A DNA stretch of 64,000 bases. It comes from Schistocephalus solidus. Taxonomy: Eukaryota; Platyhelminthes; Cestoda; Diphyllobothriidea; Diphyllobothriidae. Location of the stretch: positions 62,001-126,000 of the forward strand of contig WEDG01002096.1 of NCBI GenBank assembly GCA_017591395.1. The letters run 5' to 3'. Position numbers and translations under genes: made by a program. The notes under the pieces were generated by a model. That model was given only the letters and a program-made list of their open reading frames with translations. It was not told the origin of the DNA and made no database searches. Of the stretch, positions 1 through 12,671 are shown piece by piece; the first letter of the stretch is position 1, and every line of letters begins with the position of its first letter.

Positions 1-75
<75 letters not shown>

Positions 76-565
76 CACACACACTACACACACACATCAC
101 ACACACATCATCACACACACACACACATCATCACACATCATCACATCACACACATACACATCACACACACACACACATTATCACATACACATCATTACAT
201 CATTATCATCACACACACATACACACACACACATTACATTACACACTACACACACACACACACACACACACACATCACTACATCATCATCATCATCATCA
301 TCACACATCACACACACACACACACACACACACATCATCACACATACACATTACACACACACACACACACACACATCACACACACACACACATTACACAT
401 CACACACACACATACATACACACACACACTACACATCATACATACATCACACACATCATCATACACACATCACACACACATTACATACACACACATACAT
501 CATCATACACACATACACTACACACACACATCATCATCATCATCATACACACATACACACACACA

Positions 566-600
<35 letters not shown>

Positions 601-632
601 CTTCATCTTTCTTCTTCTTCTTCTTCTTCCTT
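1..632. repeat. TCA/CA compound microsatellite with CTT tail
   Basis: Pure (TCA)n at 1-72 passes into a patchwork of (CA)n, (CATCA) and (TCA)n blocks to about 600, and ends in a short CTT-rich tract (601-632). Reading frames across it give only homopolymer-like translations and are not genes. It runs off the left edge, so its full length is unknown. Confidence 0.97.
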
Positions 633-639
633 AATACAC

Positions 640-2600
640 ACACTTTGAATGCGGAAATTCGCCTCCATTCGTGAATATGTTGTGTGCACACGTCGGAGTG
701 GGTGGCGCGTAACCGGTTTTGGTGCAATACAATGATAGATTGCTTCGCAACTTTTACATCCACGGTCGAAATCCTGTCAAGCCACCGACAGTACCATCAT
801 CTGCAAACAGGAGTAGTTCAGATACCACTGCTGCACCCCAGACTGGTGGATCGACTTCTGATATATCTATAGTCCGAAGGACTAATAAGCGGCTGCTGTC
901 CGGCAGTTTTTCTGACCAAGAGAACTGTGCGTAGTCTTTCGTCCATCATAGTAACTGTGATAGTAGGCACTGCGCCTGCTAGGTCGAATGGCCGCAGTGT
1001 GGCTGTGAAATATGATCTCAAGTGTTATATTTTTTGTTCACCGTACGTAATTCCTTGGTAGCCTGGCCCTGATTTCCTATTTTGAAATGCATGGCATGGC
1101 AATGCAATACCCAGTGACATCTGAGCAAGCACCTGCCTTGCAATCCCGGCGGCGCGATTGCTGGTAAGAATAGTTAAGTAAAGTTGAATATTTGTCTCTT
1201 AGACAAATTCTTCAAAGAACAGCACGCAAAACTGACCCAGGAACACGCAAAATGCGCACTGCCGTACTCTAAAAAGCTTAGTAAAGCAATCGAAAAAAAG
1301 TAATTTAAGCTCCTACAGGTTAGGAGAAAACGAGGAATACGAAAATGCTTCAATAAACAATATGCATGGGAAACAGTCGAAAAAAACACAAGCAAGTGAA
1401 CGCAAAAAGAAAAGTGGCATATTTTTATGCATGTTTATAAGCCGCCATTTCACCAAGAAAAAAAAACGAAGCAATGCGGAAAACGGAAATGGATGCTAGC
1501 AGAAAGCACTGTTAAAACACGTTTTATTTTGCAAGCAAAGAAAACACAAAGTACATGAAAATTCCATGTAATAAATTTCAACTAATATAAATGCAACTTT
1601 AGAGCCACAGTAATGACATGTGTCGCTGAGTAGACATAGTGAACTGAGGAAGAGACTGCTAACGGTAGGTATTGACGGTGGTAAATTGGGGTATGACAGT
1701 AATGCCATATTTTTTCAAACTACTTTTCTTTTTTGTCCTTTTGTGGCTTTCTTTTAAATTCCATTTCATTTGTTTTAGCGGACTACTGACTTGTATTGGT
1801 TCCTAGGTGGTTTTTTTGTTTCTGTGGTTGTGCGGAGTTTGCGCTCCGATGCATACGTTCCGCAAATTTTGCAATTAGTCAATTGCCAAGTAGACGCCAT
1901 CGAAGGGAAGATAAGTTTGAAGTTGGTTGGAGCAGTGGGTACAAGTTTCAGATGTCTACGATTATGCTTTATACGTGTAACAACCGAGCGAACGTTAAAC
2001 TTTGCGTTTCCCTATCTGAAAAGTTGCTAGTGTAATTTTTTCGTCCCACTGCGTCTGCAGGCACTGCATAGAGGTGAAATTCCAGTTTCAGTCCTCGACG
2101 AGCTAATTTGGTCTATCTGACGCCTGGGGTTCGTCCGGTCCCTGCACATGGCATCGACAACCAGTCGTGCATTGGCGCTGGCAGTAGAACCTTGCCCGCG
2201 TAAAGCCAAATCACCGCGGCAACCAATACGCGTCAGAATACTGGACAACTTTCACCCAATCAGTGGCTCCAAGCCGACACCTTCCATCGTTTGATTAAAG
2301 CCGTGTAACTACGCCTACTTTTGGCTGGAATAGGAAACAGGCCCACTTCAGAGAAAACTGTTCTTCTAGCAGCCATGCGTTAAATTTCAGGACGTACCTA
2401 TTCCCGTGTCTCAACTTCAACTATAAGCCTGACCGCTAACCCTAACCTGTACTACGGGGGGTCCTTATAATCATGACCTACTCGTGCAGCTTCCACCAAC
2501 TAAATAACTTGCTTAAAAAGGCAGATCTGGAGATGATTCAAATATAGACAGGGAGATATCCAGAGGCAGAACAGAGTAATGAACAACATACTAAAGGACC
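640..2600. other. No recognisable gene; one short polar reading frame
   Basis: I recognise nothing certain here. A + frame open from 713 to 931 (about 70 codons) reads as a polar Ser/Thr-rich segment ending SFSDQENCA. It lacks an ATG start and matches no family I know, so it could be an exon end or chance. The rest is AT-moderate DNA. A short telomere-like CTAACCCTAACC patch lies at 2435-2447, and a (TG)n tract at 2609-2626. Confidence 0.4.
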
Positions 2601-2624
2601 TGATGCGGTGTGTGTGTGTGTGTG

Positions 2625-3020
2625 TGTCAGTGGTGGAGAGTGCCCCCTAAACGGGCCACGTGGTAGATGCGTTGGACCAACACGGGGGCCACATCAGGGC
2701 ACGGCATGCGTTATTCGGGTTGCGCTCCGCTAACAAATGCCGAACATGGGAGGTGTGGTGGCACGCCTAGGGGCGGCTAGTACTTAGGGGACCCGGCCGC
2801 GCCAGCCACCTGCGTCCTCTCCCGCCTCCGGTCTTCTTGACTCTGTCTTGACACCGGGCTCAGGTGGGGGAGGAGGAGAGAGTGCGGTAGATGCAGCGCA
2901 AGTCTACTATCACTTTAAACTAAATCACGCGCAAGTCACCGTCCCTGCTCAACTTTCCCATGAGCATACGGTGGACATCGTCGGATTACGACGGTCGAAC
3001 TGTCAGTGGTGGAGATCAGT
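2625..3020 (+). repeat. Dispersed GC-rich repeat, family A, copy 1
   Basis: The block contains ccggtcttcttgactctgtc, a GGTGGGGGAGGAGGAGAGAG run and a stretch around 2900-2960 (TACTATCACTTTAAACTAA...). The same order of blocks is found inverted at 15885-16130 and, more diverged, at 8160-8405. The motif CTGTCAGTGGTGGAGA occurs at both ends (near 2625 and 3000). No transposase or reverse transcriptase frame is visible. The class is unknown, perhaps a non-autonomous element. Confidence 0.7.
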
Positions 3021-3278
3021 CTCCTCGTAAGTCATCAGGTCCACACAACGGACTGCGCTGCAGGTGCACTGGTCTAAAATTCCGTCCACATGGCTCATGG
3101 AATGCGTTTGTCAGGCAGCACAGAGCCCGTTCGAGACCATAACTACTGCTTCCTATGCATGCGGTGGCACGAAAGAGGCCCTGTGTAATTTGCTACCAAA
3201 TGAGCGTTCTCTAAAATATATTTGTATCTATAAGGGCATTGGAAACAAATAAGAATACTTAACACTACTAATGTATTC

Positions 3279-3552
3279 GTTGACGAACGCTCACCTATCT
3301 CAAACGTAACTCACTCGTTCCGCTCTGCCTTGAGGCCCAATTTCGAGCCCCGCCAGCAGCCGCACAGTGGCTAGTAGCATAATAGGCAGACGAATCTTGC
3401 CGGCAAGGACAAGAGCTTGGAATAGCCATTTCTAGCTTATTAGCCATCATCAGCCAGTCATAATCAACCCCAGGTGATGTGCCACTCGAGGATCGAACCT
3501 GCGACCCATCGATCAGAAGTCCAACGCTCTAAACATTGAGCTACGGGCTCCA
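3279..3552 (-). repeat. tRNA-derived repeat, family B, copy on minus strand
   Basis: Read on the minus strand, a tRNA-like head (GAGCCCGTAGCTCAATG..., 3552 downward; A-box like AGCTCAATGTTTAGAGCGTTGG, B-box like GGTTCGATCC) is followed by a core with TGACTGGCTGATGATGGCTA and a 3' module (GCGGCTGCTGGCGGGGCTCG..., GGAACGAGTGAGTT). This is the organisation of a SINE. The family recurs throughout the window. Confidence 0.8.
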
Positions 3553-3556
3553 TGGC

Positions 3557-3885
3557 CTACCTATTCTACTGCTAACTGCTGTGCGGCTGCTGGCAGGGCT
3601 CGATAGTGAGCCTCAAAGCAGAGCGGAACGAGTTAGTTCCGTTAGCGATCGGTAAACGTTCGTCAATGAATGCAAATCGAAATTCCCGAGCTAAACCGGC
3701 AAGAAAACGAGTCCCATTGCTCAATGGTTAGAGCGTTGGACTTCTGGTTAACGAGTCGCGAGCTCGATCCTCGTGTGGTGCACCCCCTGGGGTTGTGTAT
3801 GACTGGCTGACGACGGCCAACAAGCCAGAAATGGCATTTCATGTCTTCCTTGTCATTGCAGGCAATAATATTCTGCCTGTAATAC
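3557..3885 (+). repeat. tRNA-derived repeat, family B, 3' module joined head-to-tail to next head
   Basis: On the plus strand the 3' module (GTGCGGCTGCTGGCAGGGCT, GGAACGAGTTAGTTCCG; 3582-3670) runs directly into the spacer and tRNA-like head of another unit (3714-3785, GCTCAATGGTTAGAGCGTTG, then GAGCTCGATCC). The core follows (GTATGACTGGCTGACGACGG). Together with the minus-strand copy at 3279-3552, this makes a head-to-head cluster whose 3' modules form a roughly 110-bp inverted repeat. Confidence 0.78.
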
Positions 3886-4199
3886 TTTCGTAGTCATTTT
3901 GCGCAAACTACAGTTTTTCCGGGCGGTCGAACAGAGACTCGTTCAAAAGCCGGCATCCAGCCATGAATGGGATTATGCTGCCAAATAGTTAATATAACCA
4001 CCCTAATCAAGCAATCTTTTCGAAACGATAATAGCATTTCAGAATTTCGTTTGATGTTTCATTAGCTAGCAAATCTACTGTACGCCTTCATGTCAACTCA
4101 GCCACCGCACCCAATCCGATTACCTGTCGGCTGATGAACTCGCGCAGTTGACCGGTGTGTGGGAATGGCAAGAAATAGAGTGAGTTCGACAGTAGGGCA

Positions 4200-4345
4200 T
4201 ACATCCTCACGGCCTACCAGCGCATTCCTCACCAAAGTACATCTGATGCGCTTGAACCCATCACGACGCGCCACGAATCGTGGCTTGGAAGGTTGGCAGC
4301 TGCTCGGATAACTCTGACCTCCCTCCCCCTGTCAGGATTGAGCGT
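4200..4345. repeat. Possible family A-related fragment
   Basis: The segment CGTGGCTTGGAAGGTTGGCA near 4280 resembles, in reverse complement, the ttggcaaccttccaagccac block at 16262-16281 and related sequence near 8030. It is short and diverged, so I treat it as a tentative relic. Confidence 0.35.
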
Positions 4346-4550
4346 CAGTCTGCGATGTCACCGTTCCAAGGTGGTCTGTATGCCCTTCTGTCTTTTGTAA
4401 TTTCTGAGGAAATTATTGCGTGAACTTGGAGTAAGTCCTTCGGAATCAGCCTTTTCAGGCTTGCTACGAAGTTTGATATGCATAGTTGAGCTGAAACACC
4501 TCGAATATTGCAGAATAACCACCTAGTATTCCCAAACTGCCAACAGGTAG

Positions 4551-4553
4551 TTT

Positions 4554-4611
<58 letters not shown>

Positions 4612-4635
4612 CAGTAGTAGTATTAGTATTAGTAT

Positions 4636-4697
<62 letters not shown>
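4551..4697. repeat. (TAG)n microsatellite, about 145 bp
   Basis: About 48 units of TAG/GTA, with a few TAT and GCA interruptions near 4611-4640. The flanking reading frames on both strands (poly-Ser or poly-Leu) are products of this repeat, not genes. Confidence 0.97.
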
Positions 4698-4699
4698 AA

Positions 4700-7390
4700 T
4701 TAATGTGCAATGCAAGTCTCCGTGTAGTGGGAACCAGGCCATTTGTCGAATGCAAAATAGGCTGTTTATCGTTGTCCTTTAATGGTCCCGTGCCCACGTC
4801 CGCTCGTCTTGACCTTTTCTTATCATCGGAGCAGTGCATGGAGAAGGTAGAAGAGTGTCTCACTAATTAACTAATTCACTAGCTAGTTACCGGTGCTACG
4901 CCACGAAGTGGACGTTAGCATTCGCGATCGTTCAACTCTCGAGCATAGTCCGAATGAATGCCGAATATCGAAGAAAACAGCTATTTGGGGGGTGAGGAGT
5001 GGGGTGGTGAGGGGATGACATTCGACAGGATGAAAAAGTTAGGGCATGCAACTGTTAAATCATGGGGATCTGAGATGGGGGCATTGGGTCCGGCTTATCG
5101 GTAGATAAAAAGGAAGACACCCTCATCAACACGGAGTTAGCCGGGTAGCGTGTGGTTATGTTGGCCACGACGCGTGTGTCCAAGGGTACGCGGAGGTTCG
5201 CGACTACAGGTTCGCTCCAACCCAAAAGGGGTTACTGTCAAAATCAGGCAACATATTTTATTTTAACAAAGAGCAACTCGTCTTCTGTCGTAGTTTACGC
5301 CCGGATTGATCAACCCTGATATCGATTATGCTAACGGGCGTTACAATTTTCTTCGACTTTGAGGTATTTAAAGCAGAACTGAGATAAAAACGCCGACAGA
5401 GACGCATTTTCAGCAACCGAAACAGACTACCAGCCGTATCATGCTCTGGTGGCTATCACGAAGCCGTGGACTGTTGACTTTCAATCAGGTCAACCTAATT
5501 AATATCATATTAACATAGTAATAACTTTCTAAACGTGAAGCTGCCCGCAGGAATCAGAGCCGACCAACGAGAAACCATCCGTCAACTCTTGAGGAGAGCT
5601 GAAGTTTTGGGTTACCAGGGGTTACCAGTGTTGACTTATGCTCAAGAAATTAAATACTGCTGGAAGATAAAAAGAAGTATTCAGGCATTTTGGCGCTTCG
5701 ATTTACAGAAAATTCGACAAGGTGGAATTTAACGCAGTTGAGAGTGGGAGGAATTGAAATGGAGGCATGGCGAATGGTACTGTTGGGTGCTAGCCCAGGT
5801 CTAGCCCCACAATCATATTCCATGATCCTATGCTATGGCCAGATTCAGATATAGTAGAAGATTTAACTTAGACCTCGAGGAAGTCAGCATACTGTATTAG
5901 AGTTGGCGGCTTTCACTCGTCCGGCTAATGTTGTGCGTAAGTTTTGCTGTGAACCTGAGACAGCGGTTAGAATTCTTGTATTAATGTAGTGATCCGAAGA
6001 AGGCCGTAGAAGGGGCGCATCGTGATATAGGGTGCGCAACTATCCGACGAGCTGTCAGTGCCGTAGTGGACACTTTCGCTATTCAATGCACACCTGCTAC
6101 TCGAAGAGCATTTACCGCAACTTTTAAAGTTATTCAATTTATCAAGTCAAACGTTAGTAATTAATATAAGTAATATGAGCTAATCTCGTTTTGTAAGGAT
6201 TGCCAATGGATAACCACCAAGCATTGCGCTATCGTCCAACGTCCGTTCAGGATAGATGGCTGTACGAAAGTCCCGTGCGCCTGTGGAGAAGGCGGCGCTG
6301 TCTGCTCAGCCAACCCGGCAATGGGCTACCACGAAGTCAGAACTAGCAGCTATTCCATTACTGTCCCTGCCTTTATCGGCAAGGACTTCTCCATTGCTTA
6401 CCGGTAGTCGCCTGCGACCTTATTTCTGGGCTGTGCTCCTTTGGCTGCAAGAGAAAGCGAAATGACTAGTCCTGTCCTACAATCACGAAAGCATTCGAAG
6501 GACGCTTTGTCGAATGAGCATATCTTTATCAAGTAAAGGAGGAAACATAGCAGGAGAACCAGAAAGAATGCTAGGGAGAATGCGGACATCTATAAATCCC
6601 CAGGGTAGGGACTGAGGTGTGTTGTGACAGAAAAGCAATCGAATAGTGTACTAGACGAGTTAACGAATTTTAGTGAACAGGATTTAAATATGGAGGGAAA
6701 ATGAAAGGTTTGAGGGCAGAGTCGGCGTGGTACCACGAGTCCGTTAGCATGGTGGCGAGGCTAGTGCTCCTCAGTCAATTGCCTTCGTGCGTGGTGATGC
6801 CACCACCCCTGTCCTTCAGCAAGACAAAGATGACAACAGGGGCAGAAGTTCATGGCGTCACACATTGTGTCTTATCACTCGTTCATCTATAAATGGTCAT
6901 TGCCGTCTATGTACTGAACCCGGTGTGATTGCGCTGATCTCAATGCCAGGGAACGATTATATGACTCCCCGCCGGCAGGACCAGGGAAAAGGAACTGCCC
7001 GTGATGCCGGTGGATTCGCGCTAAATTGCAGAGAAATGGGGTTGTGGTTAAGGTCGGGGCTATATATGCACTCTTCGTGAACTTCGGCACAGAGCCGCCT
7101 GTATTACTGAGAGGGAGGGTAAGACATTTCTATTCCCGTGTCCCTATGAATTCCGTAACGTCACATTTGATACTTGTTTATTCGTCGACAGCATGCCAAT
7201 TCTCAATAGTTTACGTTTCAGTCTACATAGTTTCGTTCTTTCTACTTTTTCAGGAAAGCCGTTTTACAATAAGCTTTATCTTTAGAGATGTGTTCCAGGC
7301 ACTCAAGGTTTTTCCTGGAAGGCTTCTTTTTTCTTAAAGGAAAATGAAAGCGTGGCGTATTACTCCAACGGAAGAAGGAAACTGGATTAC
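4700..7390. other. No recognisable gene
   Basis: No conserved protein motif or splice-linked frame is visible. A short match to the family C repeat body (AGTCAGCATACTGTATTAGA, near 5882) indicates one relic. The reading frames are short and of chance type. Confidence 0.4.
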
Positions 7391-7394
7391 TGGG

Positions 7395-7960
7395 ACAAGA
7401 ATTTTATTCGCCCGGTGGTTCGAATTCCAACTTGAATTCATCATTAGATGTAACAGCAGATCAAGGTGGAAGACGCACTAGGGCTACAGCTATCACGCAA
7501 CCATGACTTACTAAAATTAGGAGCTCTCGCATTCAGCATAATGCTCGTAGTTGATGTGACTCTGATGGCTACGAGTGTTCTGCTAGTGCTGTATTGATTG
7601 ACGTGCTAACAACTCGGAAATTCGGCTCCTAGACATTGTCATTGGACCGCGCTCCTCGCGTGACCAATCCCTACGCCCAGAAAAAACTCTTTAGAGAGAA
7701 GAACGGAGACTCTGCTCATTGATGGGCTGTGGGCTGTGGAAATATAGCTCCAACAGGTGATCTTTGACGCAATCCTCATCGCTCAGGAGAATTTCTACCA
7801 CATCGACGCGAGGGTGTAGCTGGGTTCCACCAAATGAGTCGCCAGTTGAGAGTATGTTTCAATTCGCTGCATCTCTGTTCTACGATCGGTCATCCGCGCC
7901 TTCTCCGGTGTAGTTGCATTTTATCTACTTAGCAATATCCAGTAAAGGAGCCCAGTCGTT
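7395..7960 (-). pseudogene. Decayed Penelope-like element fragment, copy 2
   Basis: The block GAATTTTATTCGCCCGGTGG with TTCGAATTCCAACTTGAATT (7400-7440) and the later TGAGTCGCCAGTTGAGAGTA (near 7833) align in the same order with 47450-47490 and 47870-47900 of the better-preserved Penelope remnant. The minus-strand translation of the right-hand part is interrupted. The fragment adds no usable coding sequence, but it shows the family is repeated in this genome. Confidence 0.55.
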
Positions 7961-8009
7961 TCTCGGCGCAGTAGGGGGTCTTTCGGTCTCGCTGCCTGAT
8001 GCGCTGGGC

Positions 8010-8405
8010 GCTATCAGCGTGAGTTAAAAGCCGTGGTTTGGAAGGCGGCATAACTCGGTCCTACTCCCAGAACTGATAGTCAAGCTACTATGGCTCCCCC
8101 TTAATCTACACTCAGTGACACTCCCAATCAATTGGAATCCGAGCCGCCCCTTTAGTGTTTGTGTTAAATCCTGGTCCATCGTCCGCGAACCGGGCGTGTG
8201 TGGCACGCGTAGTCATGTTGGTTTGGCTCTGTCAGCCACAGCGTCCGAGCCCGCCTCCGATCTTCTAGACTCTTTAATGACATTAGACCCGGTAGCGTGA
8301 GAGCTGCACAAGTCTTCTACCACTATAAGCTGATTCAAGCGCAAGTCCTCATACCGGCGCTCACGATGGGCCTCATCGGAAACGACAGTCAAATTGCACC
8401 TGGGA
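8010..8405 (+). repeat. Dispersed repeat, family A, copy 2 (diverged)
   Basis: It contains blocks like those at 2800-3000: GCCTCCGATCTTCTAGACTC, CTACCACTATAAGCTGATTC and GCGCAAGTC. At the left it has AAAGCCGTGGTTTGGAAGGC, matching (inverted) the right end of the 15.9-16.3 kb copy. More diverged than copies 1 and 3. Confidence 0.6.
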
Positions 8406-8409
8406 CCCG

Positions 8410-9365
8410 GTTAATTAGAGTGCCGCTAGAGTACCCTTACGCAGCCAAGTTTTGGTTGATTGAACAATAGTCTCTGAGCCCAGCACTCTTGCCTTATTCG
8501 TCTTTTTTCTGAATACTCATGTTCTAGGCTACTATAACGTTTGTGCGCAATGAGGATAAAAATGGGGGCATTAGAGTGTCGTCTGCTTTCCCCACCCTGA
8601 ATTATATGGTCGGGTTTACGGCGTTGAAGTTTTGAGGTGTTCCTTGAATGCCAACACTTGATTCCTTGATGTGAGTTGTGATCTCACATGACTAGTGCAT
8701 CTTGCCGTTTCTAAGCAACGTTGTCTCCTAGTCCAGGACCCGGTGATATTATGCTCGCTAATTGCCCGGTTGAGCATAAATTACGTTTTGAAACAGAAAC
8801 TCGGGAGTTAGAGGAGGCAGATGCACCTGGGACAAATCACCCTTCCGGCGTGTTTACTTTGCAGGAGGAATCCGGAGGCTTCAGTTGTCGATCCTATGGA
8901 ATGAAATTAAAAGCCAAGACACCGAAACAGTCATTGGGCCCTCCGTCAACTGGAGTACGATGGACGGGAACTTTCACCCTCCTTGGGTGAGGATCCCATT
9001 TAAGCATACGTGTAGTAAGTTAGTGCGTGTCAAACTGCTTCACTGACCCTGTTCCGTTATCACATGAAACCAACTGTTCCCTAAGTTATAGATACACACG
9101 AGAACACTGTTATTTTTGTTTAGAAATAACAGCGATCACCTTTGCCAACGTCTCAGATCATAGGGCATCAAATAAACTGATCGCTGTAGGTCGTGTTGTT
9201 TGTCTGGTGCTCATTAAAGTCTAAGGATACCCATAGACCAAATTTTTCTTCGCAACGTGTAGATGCCTCTATGCACAGTTAATAAAACAGCAAGTTTTTC
9301 CGTTATATCTGACCAGGTCCTCTTGTGAATGCTATCCGTTTCCTATGACTCACTTATGAAAACTG
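8410..9365. other. No recognisable gene
   Basis: The longest frame (8721-8987, + strand, 89 codons) shows no familiar motif, starts without a convincing context and is not linked to a recognisable exon. I see nothing else of note. Confidence 0.4.
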
Positions 9366-9605
9366 TGAGGCCCTGGTTAGATTCGAACTCACGACAGTAA
9401 GTCCAAGGTTTTCGTCCAGCTAACTCCCAAACACCTATTACTAAAGTGAACTGGTAGTCATCTGGTGAATTTTAGCTTGGTCCTTCATGAAATCCTGTTT
9501 CGGTAGTCAGCATACTGTATAAGAGTTGGCGGCTTTCATGCGTTGCAGTATTTTATGCAGTTAACTTGACTTAAATGCAATTAAACTCACGCCTCATAGC
9601 TCCTC
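9365..9605. repeat. tRNA-derived repeat, family C, rearranged copy
   Basis: A degenerate minus-strand tRNA-like head (9370-9425; complement of GGTTCGAATC type B-box) abuts a plus-strand family C body (TGGTAGTCATCTGGTGAATT near 9450, GTAGTCAGCATACTGTATAA near 9502, CATGCGTTGCAGTA near 9537). The same body sequence occurs at 14155-14290 and 60830-60960. Confidence 0.6.
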
Positions 9606-12480
9606 TGGTTATATCGGTGACTGCATACATGCATGTACTTGTTGTCGTGCCTGCGGCTACCGATTATTTAATTATTGGGTCAGATAAATTAGGCCCGGCT
9701 ACCTAAAGCACCAATCACTACCTGTTTACCAGTTAAAGAAAATGCAAGCTCAGCGAGATAGGATACCCCCATCCAGACACCGCAAACATGAGCAATCAAA
9801 ATCAGAATGATGCCTAATCAAGTACCCCACGACCTCTTGGATTCTAGCTGGGCTGCAAATACAGGGGTTCCATTGTTTCCACATCGGCACGTGGCACTGA
9901 TGGTCGACTTCTGACTACGAAGAAATTCTGTGGACCAAGAAGGTCGTAGTGAGGTCCCATCTTTCCTCCTTTGATCTGACCCCAACAATACAAACCATGT
10001 ATACAGTACATGAAAATACAAATGTGCCGACTGCACTGATATCCATGTTGATAGGTTGGGGTGGGGAGGGGGTTACATTCAGCTGCCAAGTCGTCACCAG
10101 GGTCCGCGCACCATACAGCAAAACATTTACGTCGAGGTGCAGGCACACTGGCTGCGAGGACGGGGCCGGCCGGACGTTGAGCTCCCCTTGTAGGAGTAGG
10201 GAGAGGGGGCGGAGGAGGGGGTGCGGGGTAAAGCGTCTCGGTCGCACCGGCACTAGCGCACAACGCAGGCCGCTGACAGCATGCATCCCTCGGTTGAAAA
10301 ATAAGCCTTCGTGGTGGCGGCTTCCGGTCTCGTAATCACTGTAGGCGCACAAAAATTCGTTTACGGGCTGCCGATGTAAACATAGTAGAGGTCGTAAGAC
10401 AGATGTGACTCGACTGCAACTCGGTGTCCGAGTGCGATAGCAACAGCAGACCATATAGGGGAGGGACGAGTGGTTGGGGTGGCCTGCAGGCTGGCTTGTA
10501 GTTAACACCTTGCTCGGGCAGGCTGGACGTCCGGAAGCGATTGGAATGTTATTGTCTGTCTGCCTCGCTAAGTATAGTGTTTCGGCTTCTCTCTCAAATC
10601 CATCATCAGCAACAGAGTCAGATAAGGGTATTGGATTGCTCAGGAGTTGCAGTATCTATAGCGCATAGTTGCCAGGCTAGTAAATGCCTGTCACAGTTGC
10701 CAGCTCCCGAATGCATCCTCTATCAACGCCATCCTCTAAATACTACAACATCTGGGCGATCCAATACCCTATATAAATCGGTCTCTGATGATGCATTCGA
10801 GTGAGAATTCGAAGCGTCAAGCTAACAGAGGTTTTGCTCCAACGATCCCGTCCTTTTTTGCGACTACTTACTGGAACTCACCTGTTCACTTCCATTACAG
10901 TAATACAGTAATTACATGCTTTTTACTCGTATGAGCGACCCAGAAGTTCTAGGGGGGAAATAAATGGATTCGGATTTGAATGACACTGCTTCCTTGTGCC
11001 TGTTCGTGTAAACCACCGTCAACACCAGTAATATAAAAAAATCAGGTGAGTTCTTCGGCTGCACGAATATGGAAGGCATGATGACGTAGGTTCTGAATGG
11101 AATAAGACTAGGGATTGCATGTTGACTGGTTTGTCCTCTGAATCTTCCCAATCGTTCGTTTCATTATCGTTAGTGTACATGATACCCAGGAAGGCTTATT
11201 AATTTTTAGTAAATATAGGCACTGAGTATTCTTTGTCAAACTCTCCTATGTGGACCTATGAGACTGTACTTTACGTGGTCTGGTGGGTCTGATAGAAGGG
11301 TTAAATTACACAAGGATGCACAGTGTGTCTAAAAAACGGGGGTAAGGTCAGCTGCTGGGAAAGACACAAACTGTGTCGTGGCACACGTAGACGCGAGGCT
11401 CCGTGGTAAGTCAACCAATCATTGAAGAACGGTTTCTGGAGGATGAGGAGGAGTAGGAGGAGAGACGATGAGGTCGATCGCACGCAAGTCTTGTTTAGCA
11501 TAAACCGATTCCGCCTGAATTATAACTTATTTTTACGAGGTAACTAGGGCAATCATTCGATTTGACGGAGAAACTACACATTTTATTTCACCTTCTACCC
11601 TTCGGCACATCTTTTTCTGTGACTATGATGGATATCCTAAAGCTCAGGAGATATTGAAGCGCGTTTAATCAAGTCGTAAATATAAAAATTACTGCATCTG
11701 TATGCATTTTATTTAAGACTTCAACAACTGGAACTTACATAATATTTGGCCAAAGCAACTCACTTATCAATACCCATCTATTAAAAAAGACAGCATTCCG
11801 AACACAATAACAATGAAAAAATCATATTATGTAATTGTTTTTCTAGGTGATCTGAGTTATTCTATGCAGTTCTCGGGAAATGATAGAAAATTTGTCCATT
11901 TATACCGAATATGCTAGCAGCTGACACAGTAAAAAATCCAATCAAACAGATTCATTCGAGGCATGATAATGAGAGAAATACACATAACCTGTCGTCCTTA
12001 AATCAACGCGCTTCCTAACTGACTTCTACACGCGAGCATTTACAATCTTAGTTACCAAAAATCCACAAATCCCGCCTGAAATTGGCTCTAATCAACTGGT
12101 GTCAAGGAGGAAAGTAAGATTGAAGAATATGATCTCAAGAATGAATCGCACTGCAAACTGAGTCGAAAGCCAAAGGAACCCATAGGCAGGACGAGCTAAT
12201 ACAATGTAACTGCTCCCTATAAAGCATCGTCCTCATGTATGGTGGGCAATCAGGGAGAGGGCATTCGAGGAAAAGTGATGACTTGAACAGCGAGATGAAC
12301 AAGCGACGCAGAGTTGTCCTCCAACGGGATTGCAAATGCTGAGTACAGGCACGACCATTAGTCAGTAAGTAATTGGCTGGCGTAGGTTCAAAGGCCACCA
12401 ATCCAACCAATCAACAAGCCTGCCTAGGCCTGAAAGGTAAGTCTCACCAGTGGCAGTCGTGTTCGCGCACCCATTTACCC
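9606..12480. other. No recognisable gene; one GC-rich patch
   Basis: A purine/GC-rich patch at 10130-10230 keeps frames open on both strands (the longest is 197 codons, minus strand, 9915-10508). None shows a motif I know, and the minus-strand frames overlap each other, as expected of chance frames in GC-rich DNA. A CpG-rich regulatory element is conceivable but unsupported. Confidence 0.35.
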
Positions 12481-12499
12481 ATGAGAAAGCACCGACGCA

Positions 12500-12625
12500 G
12501 TATATATATATATATAGCAATTATAGAAAGCAAACGAGGAAGGTTCTGCCGTCCGTGTTATTTCTTGACTTGCTTGCAATTTCTTTTTTTCGAATCAAAT
12601 CCGTTATCTATATATATATATATGC
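12500..12625. repeat. Two (TA)n microsatellites about 105 bp apart
   Basis: (TA)8-type tracts at 12500-12516 and 12608-12623 flank a T-rich stretch. Simple repeats. Confidence 0.9.
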
Positions 12626-12671
12626 TGAAGTAACGTTTAAATTTTAAGTTACGGAACATGCGCATGCCATT

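Noticed and set aside
4345..4870. Frames of 120 and 172 codons on opposite strands
   Set aside because: The (TAG)n repeat keeps both frames open (poly-Ser and poly-Leu). The flanking parts have no known motif.
9844..10508. Minus-strand frames of 139 and 197 codons
   Set aside because: They overlap each other in different phases in a GC-rich patch and contain no recognisable domain, splice context or codon bias that I can see.
10440..10810. A possible exon near 10.5-10.8 kb
   Set aside because: Two overlapping frames of 64 and 87 codons without conserved residues and without good splice sites. Treated as chance.
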